DNA of 64,000 nucleotides from Bradyrhizobium sp. NDS-1 (GTDB taxonomy: Bacteria > Pseudomonadota > Alphaproteobacteria > Rhizobiales > Xanthobacteraceae): contig NZ_CP136628.1 in the NCBI RefSeq assembly GCF_032918005.1, positions 4,883,501 through 4,947,500 of the forward strand, written 5' to 3'. The position numbers and the translations under genes were made by a program. Shown in pieces: positions 55,298 through 63,938 of the stretch. Below the pieces are notes generated by a model. It worked only from the letters and a program-made list of their open reading frames with translations, was not told where the DNA came from and did not search any database. Every line of letters starts with the position of its first letter. The first letter of the stretch is position 1.

Positions 55298-55876
55298 TCA
55301 TTGGTGAGCCTGCTTGCGATTGCTGCCCTCGCTGAGGCGGTCGACCCAGGCGATGCCGACTGCCGAGACGATGAAGGTCATGTGGATCAGCACCTGCCAC
55401 ATCACGCCGGTCTCGGTGAAATTGCTGCGCGTGGTGCCGAGATTGCCGGCCTCGATGAAGGTCCTGAGCAGCGAGATCGAAGAAATGCCGATGATCGCCA
55501 TCGCCAGCTTGATCTTGAGCACGCTGGCATTGACGTGGCTCAGCCACTCCGGCTCGTCAGGATGGCCGGTCAGGTTCAGCCGGGAGACGAACGTCTCATA
55601 GCCGCCGACGATCACCATGATCAGCAGGTTCGAGATCATGACGACGTCAATCAGCCCGAGCACGACCAGCATGATCTGCTGCTCACTGGCGTCGAACGAG
55701 TGCGCAACGAGGTGCCAGAGCTCCTTCAGGAACAGCAGCACATAGACGGCCTGCGCGACGATCAGGCCGATATAGAGCGGAACCTGGAGCCAGCGCGAGC
55801 CAAAGATGAGCTGGGCGAACAGGCCGAGCCGCGGCGGCACGGCCTTCGCCGAAGGTGCCTTGGGTTCGGACGTCAT
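55298..55876 (-). CDS. yqhA: YqhA/UPF0114 family membrane protein
   Basis: 192 residues of the TIGR00645 family with four membrane helices. Family marks are QVPLYIGLIVAQAVYVLLF and LLIMVIVGGYETFVSRLNL. The function is not established. It lies 33 bp after the terC-like gene in the same direction, as the last gene of the terB-terC group. Confidence 0.85.
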   Translation of the reverse strand: MTSEPKAPSAKAVPPRLGLFAQLIFGSRWLQVPLYIGLIVAQAVYVLLFLKELWHLVAHSFDASEQQIMLVVLGLIDVVMISNLLIMVIVGGYETFVSRLNLTGHPDEPEWLSHVNASVLKIKLAMAIIGISSISLLRTFIEAGNLGTTRSNFTETGVMWQVLIHMTFIVSAVGIAWVDRLSEGSNRKQAHQ

Positions 55877-55909
55877 GAATCACTCCGGATGGCGGAAAGA
55901 GTTGTCGCG

Positions 55910-56554
55910 TCAGAGACTCGCGATGACGGGCGCGAGTTCCAGGGTGCCCCGATAGATCATTTCGAACGCGACGTAAATGATGATGGCGAGACCGATATAG
56001 GCGATCCAGCGCTGCTTCTGGAGCACGCGGCCGAGCAAGTCGGCGGCGACGCCCATCATCGCGACCGACAGCAACAGGCCGAAGGCGAGGATGTAGGGAT
56101 GCTCGCGCGCGGCGCCGGCGACCGCAAGCACGTTGTCGAGCGACATCGAGACGTCGGCGGCGACGATCTGAATCGCGGCCTGGCCGAAGGTCTTTTGCTG
56201 CACAGGCGGCGCAGCAACATCCGCGCCGCCGCCATGGCTGACCGCCAGCTGCTTCGAATGCGCCGCCTGCTCGCGCAACTCACGCCACATCTTCCAGCAC
56301 ACCCAGAGCAGCAGCACGCCGCCGGCGAGCAGCAGGCCGATCACCTGCAGGAGTTGGGTGGCGACGCCGGCGAAGGCGATGCGGAGCGCAGTCGCGGCGG
56401 CGATGCCGACGATGATGGCACGGCGACGCTGCTCGGCCGGCAAGCCCGCCGCGGCAAGGCCGATGACGACGGCGTTGTCGCCGGCGAGTACGAGGTCGAT
56501 CAGGATGACCTGAAACAGCGCGGTCAGCGCATCGGAGGTGATGAATTCAGTCAT
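55910..56554 (-). CDS. TerC/YjbE family membrane protein
   Basis: 214 residues with about seven helices and the TerC motifs LIDLVLAGDNAVVIGLAA (N-terminal Asp pair) and AADVSMSLDNVLAVAGAA (second repeat). These acidic residues are proposed to bind metal; relatives export manganese or act in tellurite resistance. The central loop is His/Gln-rich. Its start overlaps the stop of the preceding 120-residue membrane protein (ATGA). No yybP-ykoY riboswitch is visible upstream, because coding sequence fills the space. Confidence 0.88.
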   Translation of the reverse strand: MTEFITSDALTALFQVILIDLVLAGDNAVVIGLAAAGLPAEQRRRAIIVGIAAATALRIAFAGVATQLLQVIGLLLAGGVLLLWVCWKMWRELREQAAHSKQLAVSHGGGADVAAPPVQQKTFGQAAIQIVAADVSMSLDNVLAVAGAAREHPYILAFGLLLSVAMMGVAADLLGRVLQKQRWIAYIGLAIIIYVAFEMIYRGTLELAPVIASL

Positions 56555-56913
56555 GATTGATCATTTTTCGATGCAGATAAATCGAGCCAATGCGGTTTCT
56601 TCCGCTCGACCCAATCCAGGACTTTCGAACGTGACGAGCGCAGCGCAGGCACGTCCTCGGCAAGCAGCGCGAGGCCGAGCGGCAGCATCCAGACGCCGAG
56701 AATCGGCAGGAAGGAAAGCACGCCGCCGACGATGAGCAGCGCGCCCGAGGGAATCCGCACCCAGCGGTTTGACGGTTTGAGCAGATAGGTGACGGTGTCA
56801 CCCACGCGCGGCGGCAGTCGATCGACGAGCTTGTCGAGGCGCGGGTCGCCGCCCGCCATCTCGCTGGCGGAACCCGCGGCCTCGGTCGTACGCTCGTTCG
56901 ATACTGCGCTCAT
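56551..56913 (-). CDS. Hypothetical membrane protein in the terB-terC operon
   Basis: 120 residues: a polar start, two close hydrophobic segments at about 56-88 (SGALLIVGGVLSFLPILGVW, LPLGLALLAEDVPAL) and a charged tail. The glycine-rich pair resembles PGPGW-type putative transmembrane proteins. It starts 2 bp after terB and overlaps terC (ATGA). The function is unknown; its nesting between terB and terC suggests it belongs to the same membrane complex. Confidence 0.75.
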   Translation of the reverse strand: MSAVSNERTTEAAGSASEMAGGDPRLDKLVDRLPPRVGDTVTYLLKPSNRWVRIPSGALLIVGGVLSFLPILGVWMLPLGLALLAEDVPALRSSRSKVLDWVERKKPHWLDLSASKNDQS

Positions 56914-56915
56914 GC

Positions 56916-57389
56916 TTACTCCTCTGCGACCATGTGCCGTTCGGTGCGCCCGTTACCCGACGCGACGGGCTTCGCGCGGGGCAACACCAGCGTCAGCAGG
57001 CGCAACAATTTGATCGCCTGGTCTTCATGGGGATGGACATCCTCATCCGCCGCAGCCACGCGCTCCGAGAGCTCCATCAGATGGGACGACAGCGGCAGGT
57101 TCGAAACGGGCCGCAAGGTGTCGATCACGACATTGGCAAAATCCGGCTCCTCGAGCCGCTCGGCAAGTTCATCGAACATCGCATAGAGCCGTTCGTCCGG
57201 AATGTGCGGCGCCAGCTTGCGATCCCTGATGAAACGGATCACCTCGTCGCGCTCGACCGGCGAAACGCTCCGGTCGGCAACCGCAACCAGCGCACCCACG
57301 ATCACCAGCGCGACCGCAGCCTGCTCGTTCAGGCTGGACGGTTCCGTGATTTCGATCCCGATCGGACTTAAGGATTTGGCGGCAGACAT
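56916..57389 (-). CDS. terB: TerB family tellurite-resistance protein
   Basis: 157 residues, mostly helical. ALVIVGALVAVADRSVSPVERDEVIRFIRD is the TerB opening with acidic metal-binding residues, and AAADEDVHPHEDQAIKLL repeats the pattern in the second half. AGGGAG stands 6 bases before the ATG. The frame stays open far upstream on this strand, but that part shadows the genes opposite. TerB is a cytoplasmic partner of membrane TerC in Ter metal-stress systems; here it leads the operon. Confidence 0.85.
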   Translation of the reverse strand: MSAAKSLSPIGIEITEPSSLNEQAAVALVIVGALVAVADRSVSPVERDEVIRFIRDRKLAPHIPDERLYAMFDELAERLEEPDFANVVIDTLRPVSNLPLSSHLMELSERVAAADEDVHPHEDQAIKLLRLLTLVLPRAKPVASGNGRTERHMVAEE

Positions 57390-57917
57390 CGTTGCTCCCT
57401 TAACTTGCGAAATGGCCGCACGGAGCTGCGATGGGGGACGAATGGTCGGAGAGAACGAACAGGGCCCGACGATCGGCCAATCCATCGCATTCGCGCGGGA
57501 TAGGTCATCCGACATCACGAGGTTTGCCGACATCGTCGGCGTCCTCGCCAGAGGGGCCCGGATTCTTGTTCGCTCTAGAAATAAAGGTCGGCCTGTCGGA
57601 ATCAAGACGGCCCGTCTGCGACCAGCCGCCGCATCGGTTCCATCGTCCTGAATAATTCCGCCCCCCAACGCTTGAAGCCGTGGCCGCGCAGCCGGATCCA
57701 AGACGGGACGCGGCCAGCCGCTCGCATCTGCCCCCGGCCCTGCGTTTTCATCGCAAAAAGGCGCTGCGCCGCTGCTCGATTCCGAATTGCGTCGTTGACT
57801 GCTCGTCATGCTCGACGGTGCCCACTGGACCCATCTCTTGGCTGCCGGAACATCAACCGGCCGCTCGGGTTGGTGCATCTCACCACGCATGTTGTGACGA
57901 GAAGCCGCAAGGAACCC
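57390..57917. other. Intergenic region between divergent terB and glutamine amidotransferase genes
   Basis: About 530 bp. Open frames are Arg/Pro-rich and lack ribosome sites, so I call no gene. AATAATT near 57650 and a short AT-rich piece near 57580 could belong to promoters. No repeat or terminator is recognised. Confidence 0.45.
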
Positions 57918-58745
57918 ATGTGCCGCTGGATCGCATACCGGGGCGAGACAACGTCTTTCGAGCCCTACGTCACCGAGCCCGAGCATTCGCTGGTTGCGCA
58001 GAGCATCCGCTCGCTGCAATCCACGGCGGGCTCGAACGGTGACGGCTTTGGGCTGGGCTGGTACGGCGAGCATCCGGAACCGGGCCTTTATCGAGAGACG
58101 CGTCCGGCGTGGTCGGACGAGAACCTGCGCTATCTTTGCCGCCATCTGCGCTCGCATTTGTTCTTCGCGCATGTGCGCGCGGCCACCGGCACGGCGGTGA
58201 CGCGGCAGAATTGCCATCCCTTTGCCTGCGGCCACTGGCTGTTCATGCACAACGGATTCGTCGGGAGCTGGAATAGGCTGCGGCGCAAGGTCGAGGCGCT
58301 GATTCCCGATGCTTTTTATCCATCGCGGCTGGGCACGACCGACTCGGAAGCCGTGTTCCTGGCGATGATGGGGGCCGGCCTCGACCGCGACCCGCTCGGC
58401 GCGACGCGGCGCGTGCTGCAAGCCCTCGTCAGTCTCGTCAATGAAGGCCAGCTCCGAGAACGGATGCGCTTCACCAGTGCGATCGCCAATGGCCAGGATC
58501 TTTATGCCTTCCGTGTCGCGGTCAACGATGCCGCCAACACGCTTTATTTCCGCGAGGACGGCGGCGAGGTCATCGTCGTGTCCGAACCCTTCGACAAGGA
58601 AACGGACTGGACCGAAGTGCCGCCGAATCACGCGCTGATCGCCCGCGCATCCGAAAGCGTTAAGATTGTTCCCTTCGACCTCGCAATTTCCAGTGAGTCC
58701 GACGCGGAACCCGTTCCTGTCAGACGGATTATCGCCCGCAGGTAG
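57918..58745 (+). CDS. Class II glutamine amidotransferase
   Basis: 275 residues of the Ntn-hydrolase fold. Cys2 directly after Met1 (MCRWIAYRG) is the nucleophile. NGDGFGLGWYG, HVRAATG and NCHPFACGHWLFMHNGFVG are the glutaminase motifs. The C-terminal part has no synthase domain, as in YafJ and EgtC-type proteins. AGGA stands 5 bases upstream. It is 18 bp before a GCS2-family ligase gene, a pairing reminiscent of EgtC and EgtA in ergothioneine synthesis, though no EgtB or EgtD is in the window. It probably cleaves a gamma-glutamyl group. Confidence 0.88.
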   Translation: MCRWIAYRGETTSFEPYVTEPEHSLVAQSIRSLQSTAGSNGDGFGLGWYGEHPEPGLYRETRPAWSDENLRYLCRHLRSHLFFAHVRAATGTAVTRQNCHPFACGHWLFMHNGFVGSWNRLRRKVEALIPDAFYPSRLGTTDSEAVFLAMMGAGLDRDPLGATRRVLQALVSLVNEGQLRERMRFTSAIANGQDLYAFRVAVNDAANTLYFREDGGEVIVVSEPFDKETDWTEVPPNHALIARASESVKIVPFDLAISSESDAEPVPVRRIIARR

Positions 58746-58763
58746 TGCCTTGCCGGGTGGCCA

Positions 58764-59993
58764 ATGACAATTGCTTCGGACGTATTGAAACTGCTGCGCC
58801 TTGATTCCTCTCACGACAAGCAGCACCTCGTCATTCGCTCGGCCGGCGGCGGCGGCAAGGCGACTGAATATTCCTTCGGCATCGAGGAGGAGTACTTCCT
58901 GGCTGACCGCCGCAGCTTCGAGGTCGCGATCCAGACTCCCAACGAGCTGTTCGAATCGGCGAACTGGTCGACCGGCGGTCAGGCCATGCGCGAGATGCTG
59001 CAATCCCAGCTCGAGGTCGCCACCAACGTTCACGTCGACGTCAACGACGCCCGCGAGGAGCTTCGCTTCCTGCGGCGCGAGGTCGCGAACGTCGCTGCGC
59101 AATATGGGTTCGTGATCATGGCCTGCGGCACGCACCCGACAGCGGTCTGGCGCATGTCGCAGCCGAGCCCGAAGCCGCGCTACGAGGAGATGATCGAGGA
59201 TCTGCGCAGCATCGGCCATCGCAACATGATGTGCGGAATGCACGTGCATGTCCAATTGCCCGATCCCGAGAAGCGCATGGCGGTGATGCGGGCGATGCTG
59301 CCGCATTTGCCGCTGTTCATCGCCCTGTCGGCATCCTCCCCGTTCTGGAATTCGCACAAGACCGGACTGAAGGGCTACCGGCTCGCCGCCTATTCCGAGC
59401 TGCCGCGCACCGGCCTGCCCGAATTGTTCGAGAGCAGGCAGGACTACGACGAATATGTCGGCGCCTTGCAGCGCTCCGGCGTGATTCCCGATGAGAGCCA
59501 CATCTGGTGGGCGATGCGTCCCTCGATGCGGCACCCGACGCTCGAGCTTCGTGCGCCCGACACCTGCACCCTGGTCGAGGACGCCGTGGCGATCGCCTCG
59601 CTCTATCGCTGCCTGACGCGCCACCTCCATCTGCGACCTCATTTGTCGAAGGAGGTCACGGTGGTCGAACGCGCGATTGCGGTGGAGAATAAATGGCGCG
59701 CCCAGCGCTACGGAACCGATTGCATCTTTGCCTCCAGAGACGGACCAGTCACGATTTCGGAGCTGCTCTCCCGAATCATCGACGACATCGCCGAGGATGC
59801 GGACATGCTGGGCTGCGCCGCCGAGATCGAGCACTGCCGGACCATTGTGGATCGCGGCAGCTCGGCGGAATTCCAGCTTAGCGCGTATCGCGAAAACGGC
59901 GACGACATCGCAGCCGTGTCACGATGGATTGCTACATCAACGATCTCAGGATTGAGCGCGCCGATCGGGCGCAGCGCCCCAGCGCCGTCATAG
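58764..59993 (+). CDS. Carboxylate-amine ligase, GCS2 family (YbdK-like)
   Basis: 409 residues of the glutamate-cysteine ligase 2 family. FGIEEEYFLADRR holds the ATP/Mg glutamates, and GMHVHVQLPDPEKR is the second conserved motif. The family joins an amino acid to an amine with ATP; E. coli YbdK has weak glutamate-cysteine ligase activity. It follows the amidotransferase by 18 bp. The pair may make and trim a gamma-glutamyl compound, product unknown. Confidence 0.88.
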   Translation: MTIASDVLKLLRLDSSHDKQHLVIRSAGGGGKATEYSFGIEEEYFLADRRSFEVAIQTPNELFESANWSTGGQAMREMLQSQLEVATNVHVDVNDAREELRFLRREVANVAAQYGFVIMACGTHPTAVWRMSQPSPKPRYEEMIEDLRSIGHRNMMCGMHVHVQLPDPEKRMAVMRAMLPHLPLFIALSASSPFWNSHKTGLKGYRLAAYSELPRTGLPELFESRQDYDEYVGALQRSGVIPDESHIWWAMRPSMRHPTLELRAPDTCTLVEDAVAIASLYRCLTRHLHLRPHLSKEVTVVERAIAVENKWRAQRYGTDCIFASRDGPVTISELLSRIIDDIAEDADMLGCAAEIEHCRTIVDRGSSAEFQLSAYRENGDDIAAVSRWIATSTISGLSAPIGRSAPAPS

Positions 59994-60056
59994 CGCCCGC
60001 GCAAGCTTCGCGAACGAGAACGTCATTTCTGGATTTGGTACGCCGTAGAGGAAAGC

Positions 60057-60242
60057 ATGACTGACATCGCCTGGTGCGCCGGTTGCGGCCACAGCCTGGT
60101 CCCGATCCTGTCCGAGAACGGCCGCACGCGGCCGAATTGCTTCTGGTGCGAGGGCGTCGACGCGCGGACTATGGACATGGCAAAGTGGGCGGACAGCCCG
60201 GCCGGCAAGCCGGATCGGGCCGCGCCTCACGCTTTTGATTGA
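60057..60242 (+). CDS. Small zinc-ribbon protein (61 residues)
   Basis: MTDIAWCAGCGHSLVPILSENG then RPNCFWCEGVDART: two CX2C knuckles separated by about 20 residues, a classic zinc ribbon, followed by an unstructured tail. GAGGA stands about 6 bases before the ATG. No other domain. It may be a regulatory or protein-binding zinc protein. Confidence 0.6.
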   Translation: MTDIAWCAGCGHSLVPILSENGRTRPNCFWCEGVDARTMDMAKWADSPAGKPDRAAPHAFD

Positions 60243-60255
60243 GCAGCGCTCGGGA

Positions 60256-60564
60256 TTAAACCCGCGCCGCCACGCGCGGACGGAACACGGATTCGGCCGT
60301 GGGCAAAAGCGCTGCGGCCGGCCTTCGCGTCGGTCGGCGCCGCGGGACGAAGAAACTGTTCACGAGGATCGGCTCCTGGTCGCCGAGCGCAGTCCGCTCC
60401 TTCACGAGCAGGCTCATGACCGAGCGCATCTTCATGACTTCCTGCGCCACGAAGCTGCAGTCCTCACCACGGTTGATCTGCTCATGCATGATCGCTTCAG
60501 CTTCGCGCATACTGACGCGGAGCGCCCTGATGGTTCTGCGGATTTCGTTGATGCGGTTGTCCAT
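60256..60564 (-). CDS. Hypothetical helical protein (102 residues)
   Basis: The first 60 residues are amphipathic helix with many charged residues (NRINEIRRTIRALRVSMREAE), probably a coiled coil. The tail is rich in arginine and proline. GGAGG stands 5 bases before ATG 60564, and this start fits better than a longer open frame. No family is recognised. It converges on the zinc-ribbon gene with 13 bp between. Confidence 0.6.
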   Translation of the reverse strand: MDNRINEIRRTIRALRVSMREAEAIMHEQINRGEDCSFVAQEVMKMRSVMSLLVKERTALGDQEPILVNSFFVPRRRPTRRPAAALLPTAESVFRPRVAARV

Positions 60565-60940
60565 GGCGGCCTCCATCTCGGTCGCAGCATAAGAACAAAT
60601 CATGAACACTCTGTCAATCGCGGCCCTGCCCCTCGCGAAATTATCCCTCATCCCGAGGACAGCGCCGCACCGATCCGCCACCGGCGCCGCTGCACGCGCA
60701 CTGGCGAGCTTGCTGACAAATTAGACAGGCCCCCCCTCACGTCAGAAGGCGGGCTCCCCCGGCGCAGCCCTCTGTCGATCGGAACGGCCGTCGATCTAAC
60801 CTCCCGTGCAACCACCGGATTTCTTCCGAAACGGCATGCCCGCATCGGGGCGCCCGGCCCGCTTGCTGCTTCGCAAACCAACTGGCCCAAAATTCGCAAT
60901 GACGTCGCAAGCGAAGCAACGAAGCGGAGCGGAGAACGTC
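60565..60940. other. Intergenic region with divergent promoters
   Basis: 376 bp between the helical protein gene and the bicupin gene. TTGCTGACAAATTAGACAG near 60710 could be part of a promoter. Frames entering the region look like shadows. No repeat or terminator is seen. Confidence 0.4.
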
Positions 60941-62080
60941 ATGAACGTGCATGCTGCGGGCGATCTCAAGACCACCGGCCTCACCCATCCGAACGGCGCG
61001 CCGCTTCGCCTCAACACGAAGGACTTCGTCGCAATCGATCGCGACCGGAACGCGAAGTTCGAGCCGACGTATCGCCCGCAAGCCCTCTACAATCGCGCCA
61101 ACGAAGGCTTTCACGCCAACAACGAAACCTTCCTGCTCCACGAAGTCGCGACCAATCTGCCGGTCTACCGTCCCGACACCGGTCCCACCGACTTCCATCT
61201 GCATCTTCCACCCGGCGGCTTTCAACTCGTGCTGGTCACCTCGGGCGCCTTCACCTTCGACTATGACGGGCGCTTCTACAATGTCGGCCCCGGCGCGGTG
61301 ATGCTGCAAAGCGCGATCGTGCATCGCCAGCTGTTCTACACCTGGTCGGGACTGTCGACGGAAGAGAATTTGAAGACGCCGCAGACGGTGGTGCCGGATC
61401 CGATCTCGATGGGCTATTCGGGCAAATTCCTCGAAGCCTTCATCACCGATCCCACCACCTTTCCGAATCCGACCATCGTCGGTCCCGATCAGATCAACGA
61501 AGCCGAAACGCCGCGCATGGCCTGGAGTCATCCGCTGCACGATCGACCAGCCAATGCCGGCTTCTGGCTGCAGGATCCCTTGGCGCTGGATGCACTGTTC
61601 AAGCCGCTCGCGGACGGCTCGATCAAATCGGCACTGCCGGTTTACGTGCGCGATATCGGCATCGAGGTGCCGAGCGGCCGGCTCGTCACCGGCCACATCA
61701 TCGCAACCGACCCGCGGGGCCAGTCGCTTCTGCCGAAGAGTATGTCGGCGTCCGCGGACGCCGCCTCGCTCGCCACGGGCGAGGTCGTGATCTATCGCGT
61801 CATTCGCGGCACGGCGGAATTCAAGAGGTCGTCTGGTGAGAGCTTCGAGCTCTCCGCCGGCGACGTGGTGACGGCCGGCAAGAGCTCGATCGGCCTCACA
61901 GGTGTCGGCGAGAACACCCAAGTCCTGCGCCTCGGCCTTCTCAAGGGCATGAACGAGTTGCGGAGCTGGACGCCGACGCAGCGCGACGAGATCGACGGCC
62001 TCGCCGGTCAGATCATCACGCGGAGGGACATTCGTCCGCTGCGCACCGAAGGCAAGCCGGTCGGGTATTTGTACGGCTGA
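60941..62080 (+). CDS. Bicupin-like protein of unknown function
   Basis: 379 residues from ATG 60941 (GGAG 8 bases upstream). Two beta-rich cupin modules are visible: the first around FHLHLPPGGFQLVLVTSGAFTFDYDG with a following QSAIVHRQLF, the second around VIYRVIRGTAEFKRSSGESFELSAGDVVTAG. The first has His residues able to bind metal; the second lacks them. No signal peptide. It could be a dioxygenase, an isomerase or a storage-type protein. I do not recognise a named family. Confidence 0.7.
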   Translation: MNVHAAGDLKTTGLTHPNGAPLRLNTKDFVAIDRDRNAKFEPTYRPQALYNRANEGFHANNETFLLHEVATNLPVYRPDTGPTDFHLHLPPGGFQLVLVTSGAFTFDYDGRFYNVGPGAVMLQSAIVHRQLFYTWSGLSTEENLKTPQTVVPDPISMGYSGKFLEAFITDPTTFPNPTIVGPDQINEAETPRMAWSHPLHDRPANAGFWLQDPLALDALFKPLADGSIKSALPVYVRDIGIEVPSGRLVTGHIIATDPRGQSLLPKSMSASADAASLATGEVVIYRVIRGTAEFKRSSGESFELSAGDVVTAGKSSIGLTGVGENTQVLRLGLLKGMNELRSWTPTQRDEIDGLAGQIITRRDIRPLRTEGKPVGYLYG

Positions 62081-62099
62081 ATCCAGAAGGTTCCGTTGG

Positions 62100-62303
62100 C
62101 TATTCCGGGACCCGGCGCCCCGGAAAGGTCAGGCAGGCATTGATATCGACGGCCATCGTGTTGCGGTGTGCTTTGTTCAAGAGCGCGTCTCGCTCCGCAC
62201 CGGGTTCAAGGCGCGCGGCCTGCTCGCGCAATCTCACCGCATCGGCCGCAAGACGCTCGGCAAGTGAATCCGCCTGACGGATGCGGCTGCGCTTCTCTGT
62301 CAT
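62100..62303 (-). CDS. Hypothetical protein of a Bradyrhizobium-type family (67 residues)
   Basis: Charged, helical protein: MTEKRSRIRQADSLAERLAAD at the start, a central LREQAARLEPGAERDALLNKA helix, and a short C-terminal FPGRRVPE. I recognise this layout from short bradyrhizobial hypothetical proteins, but no function is known. AAGGAC stands 9 bases before the ATG at 62303. Confidence 0.65.
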   Translation of the reverse strand: MTEKRSRIRQADSLAERLAADAVRLREQAARLEPGAERDALLNKAHRNTMAVDINACLTFPGRRVPE

Positions 62304-62731
62304 GACAAATGTCCTTGCGGTGCGTTGGGAGAGTCGAGGTCGGTCAAGCCCGCGCATTGTCGGGCAAAGGGCGCACGCCGACGGGAATCGCGCCGCTGTA
62401 ACGTCTCTCGACCACTGGTGCTGTCGTGTATCGTGCCAGCGATGCACTGCATTTGGGGTCTCGATCGCCATTCACCAGAGCGCGGCGCTGAAAATACGCT
62501 CCCGGCGCCCGGCCTGACCGTGCTCGGACACGCTCGACGCGCCGATGAGTGATGATCCTGCGGGGCTTCCGCTTAAGTGACTGCCTTACTGCCGTACCAA
62601 TCCCGCAGGAATTAGGAACATATCGCGGCCTCTCCTGTTGCGTCTGCCCATGGATGCATGCGTCCCCAAGATCAGGCCAAGGCGTACGCTCCCATTCTTC
62701 TCATCCAATGATCTTCACCGAAAGTTTTCAG
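62304..62731. other. Intergenic region
   Basis: About 430 bp between a short hypothetical gene and a hydrolase. Less GC-rich stretches near 62575-62635 may hold the hydrolase promoter. Frames here are short and without ribosome sites. No repeat is recognised. Confidence 0.4.
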
Positions 62732-63739
62732 ATGCGCATACTTAAGAGACGTTCGCCATCCTTGGCGGCCACGAGCCTTCGCGTTCTTGCAGAAAATCCG
62801 GTAGCGTCCGCGATTGCCGCGACAGTCGCCTTGATGGGCACGGCCGCGGTCGTCAATCGAAAGCTGGCCGACAAGGCTCAACGCGAGAACCCGCCGCAGG
62901 GACGCTTCATCGACATCGACGGTGTTCGCTTGCACTATGTGGAGCGCGGTGCGGGCCGCCCGCTGGTCTTGCTTCACGGCAATGGCAGCATGATCCAGGA
63001 TTTCGAATCGAGTGGTCTGATCGATCTCGCCGCCAAGGACTATCGCGTCATCGTGTTCGATCGTCCGGGATTCGGCCACAGCCTGAGGCCCCGAAACGTC
63101 GTATGGACCCCTGCGGCGCAGGCCGACCTCTTCAGGGATGCGCTAGCGCACCTTGGCGTCGAAAAGGCGATCGTGCTCGGGCATTCCTGGGGGGCGTCGG
63201 TCGCGATTGCCTTGGCAGGCAGGCACGCTTCGATGGTCGAGGCGTTGATCTTGGCGTCGGGGTATTATTTCCCGACGGCCCGCACCGACGCGATGATGGC
63301 GATGGCGGGGCCGGCGATACCTGGATTCGGCGATATCCTCAGCCACACGATTTCCCCGATCGTCAGTCGCCTGATGTGGCCGTCAATGCTCCGGCAACTG
63401 TTCGGGCCACGATCCGTCCCGCAAAAGTTCGATGGCTTTCCGAAGTCACTGGCCGTGCGTCCATCGCAGCTTCGTGCCGCCGCCGCCGAGGCCGCGTTGA
63501 TGGTCCCTGCCGCAATTCTGTCGGCGAAGACCTACGGCGAACTGGCCATGCCGGTCACCATCCTCGCCGGCGAGCAGGATCGCCTCATCGACATCGACGA
63601 ACAGTCCGGTCGCCTCCATGAGGAAATCAGGCACAGCAAGATGCGGCGCGTCGCGAGCGCAGGCCACATGATCCAACAGTCGGATACGGCCGACCTGATG
63701 GCCGCAATCGACGAAGCCGCGGCACAAACGCCGCATTGA
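62732..63739 (+). CDS. Alpha/beta hydrolase with N-terminal membrane anchor
   Basis: 335 residues from ATG 62732; another in-frame ATG lies at 62708, and neither has a strong ribosome site. A hydrophobic segment at about 22-42 likely anchors it in the membrane. LVLLHGNGSMI is the oxyanion loop, VLGHSWGASVAIALAG holds the nucleophile Ser, and SAGHMIQQS the catalytic His; the acid is probably in GEQDRLID. It resembles haloalkane-dehalogenase or epoxide-hydrolase-like enzymes, with unknown substrate. Confidence 0.83.
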   Translation: MRILKRRSPSLAATSLRVLAENPVASAIAATVALMGTAAVVNRKLADKAQRENPPQGRFIDIDGVRLHYVERGAGRPLVLLHGNGSMIQDFESSGLIDLAAKDYRVIVFDRPGFGHSLRPRNVVWTPAAQADLFRDALAHLGVEKAIVLGHSWGASVAIALAGRHASMVEALILASGYYFPTARTDAMMAMAGPAIPGFGDILSHTISPIVSRLMWPSMLRQLFGPRSVPQKFDGFPKSLAVRPSQLRAAAAEAALMVPAAILSAKTYGELAMPVTILAGEQDRLIDIDEQSGRLHEEIRHSKMRRVASAGHMIQQSDTADLMAAIDEAAAQTPH

Positions 63740-63774
63740 TTTGAGATGTATGAAGCTGTCGGAAAGGAACGACC

Positions 63775-63924
63775 ATGGCCCCGAAAATCAAAGAGCGGAC
63801 CTGCCCGGAGTGCAGCGGAACGGGCTTTCCTCTGTCCATGAAGGCAGCTGCGCCGGGCCGCAAAGTCTACCCGGTCAAATGCCAGGTCTGCGAAGGAAAG
63901 GGCAAGATCACCGAACCCGACTGA
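63775..63924 (+). CDS. Small DnaJ-type zinc-finger protein (49 residues)
   Basis: MAPKIKERTCPECSGTGFPL and CQVCEGKGKITEPD: two CX2CXGXG knuckles 27 residues apart, like one zinc centre of the DnaJ cysteine-rich domain. AGGA stands 7 bases before the ATG. There is no J domain. It may be a small redox or protein-folding accessory protein. It lies 35 bp after the hydrolase gene, in the same direction. Confidence 0.65.
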   Translation: MAPKIKERTCPECSGTGFPLSMKAAAPGRKVYPVKCQVCEGKGKITEPD

Positions 63925-63938
63925 GGCGAACCTTAGGC

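Noticed and set aside
57390..59834. Long minus-strand open frame running through the amidotransferase and GCS2 genes into terB
   Set aside because: High-GC shadow of the genes on the other strand; only the terB part after the ATG at 57389 reads as a real protein.
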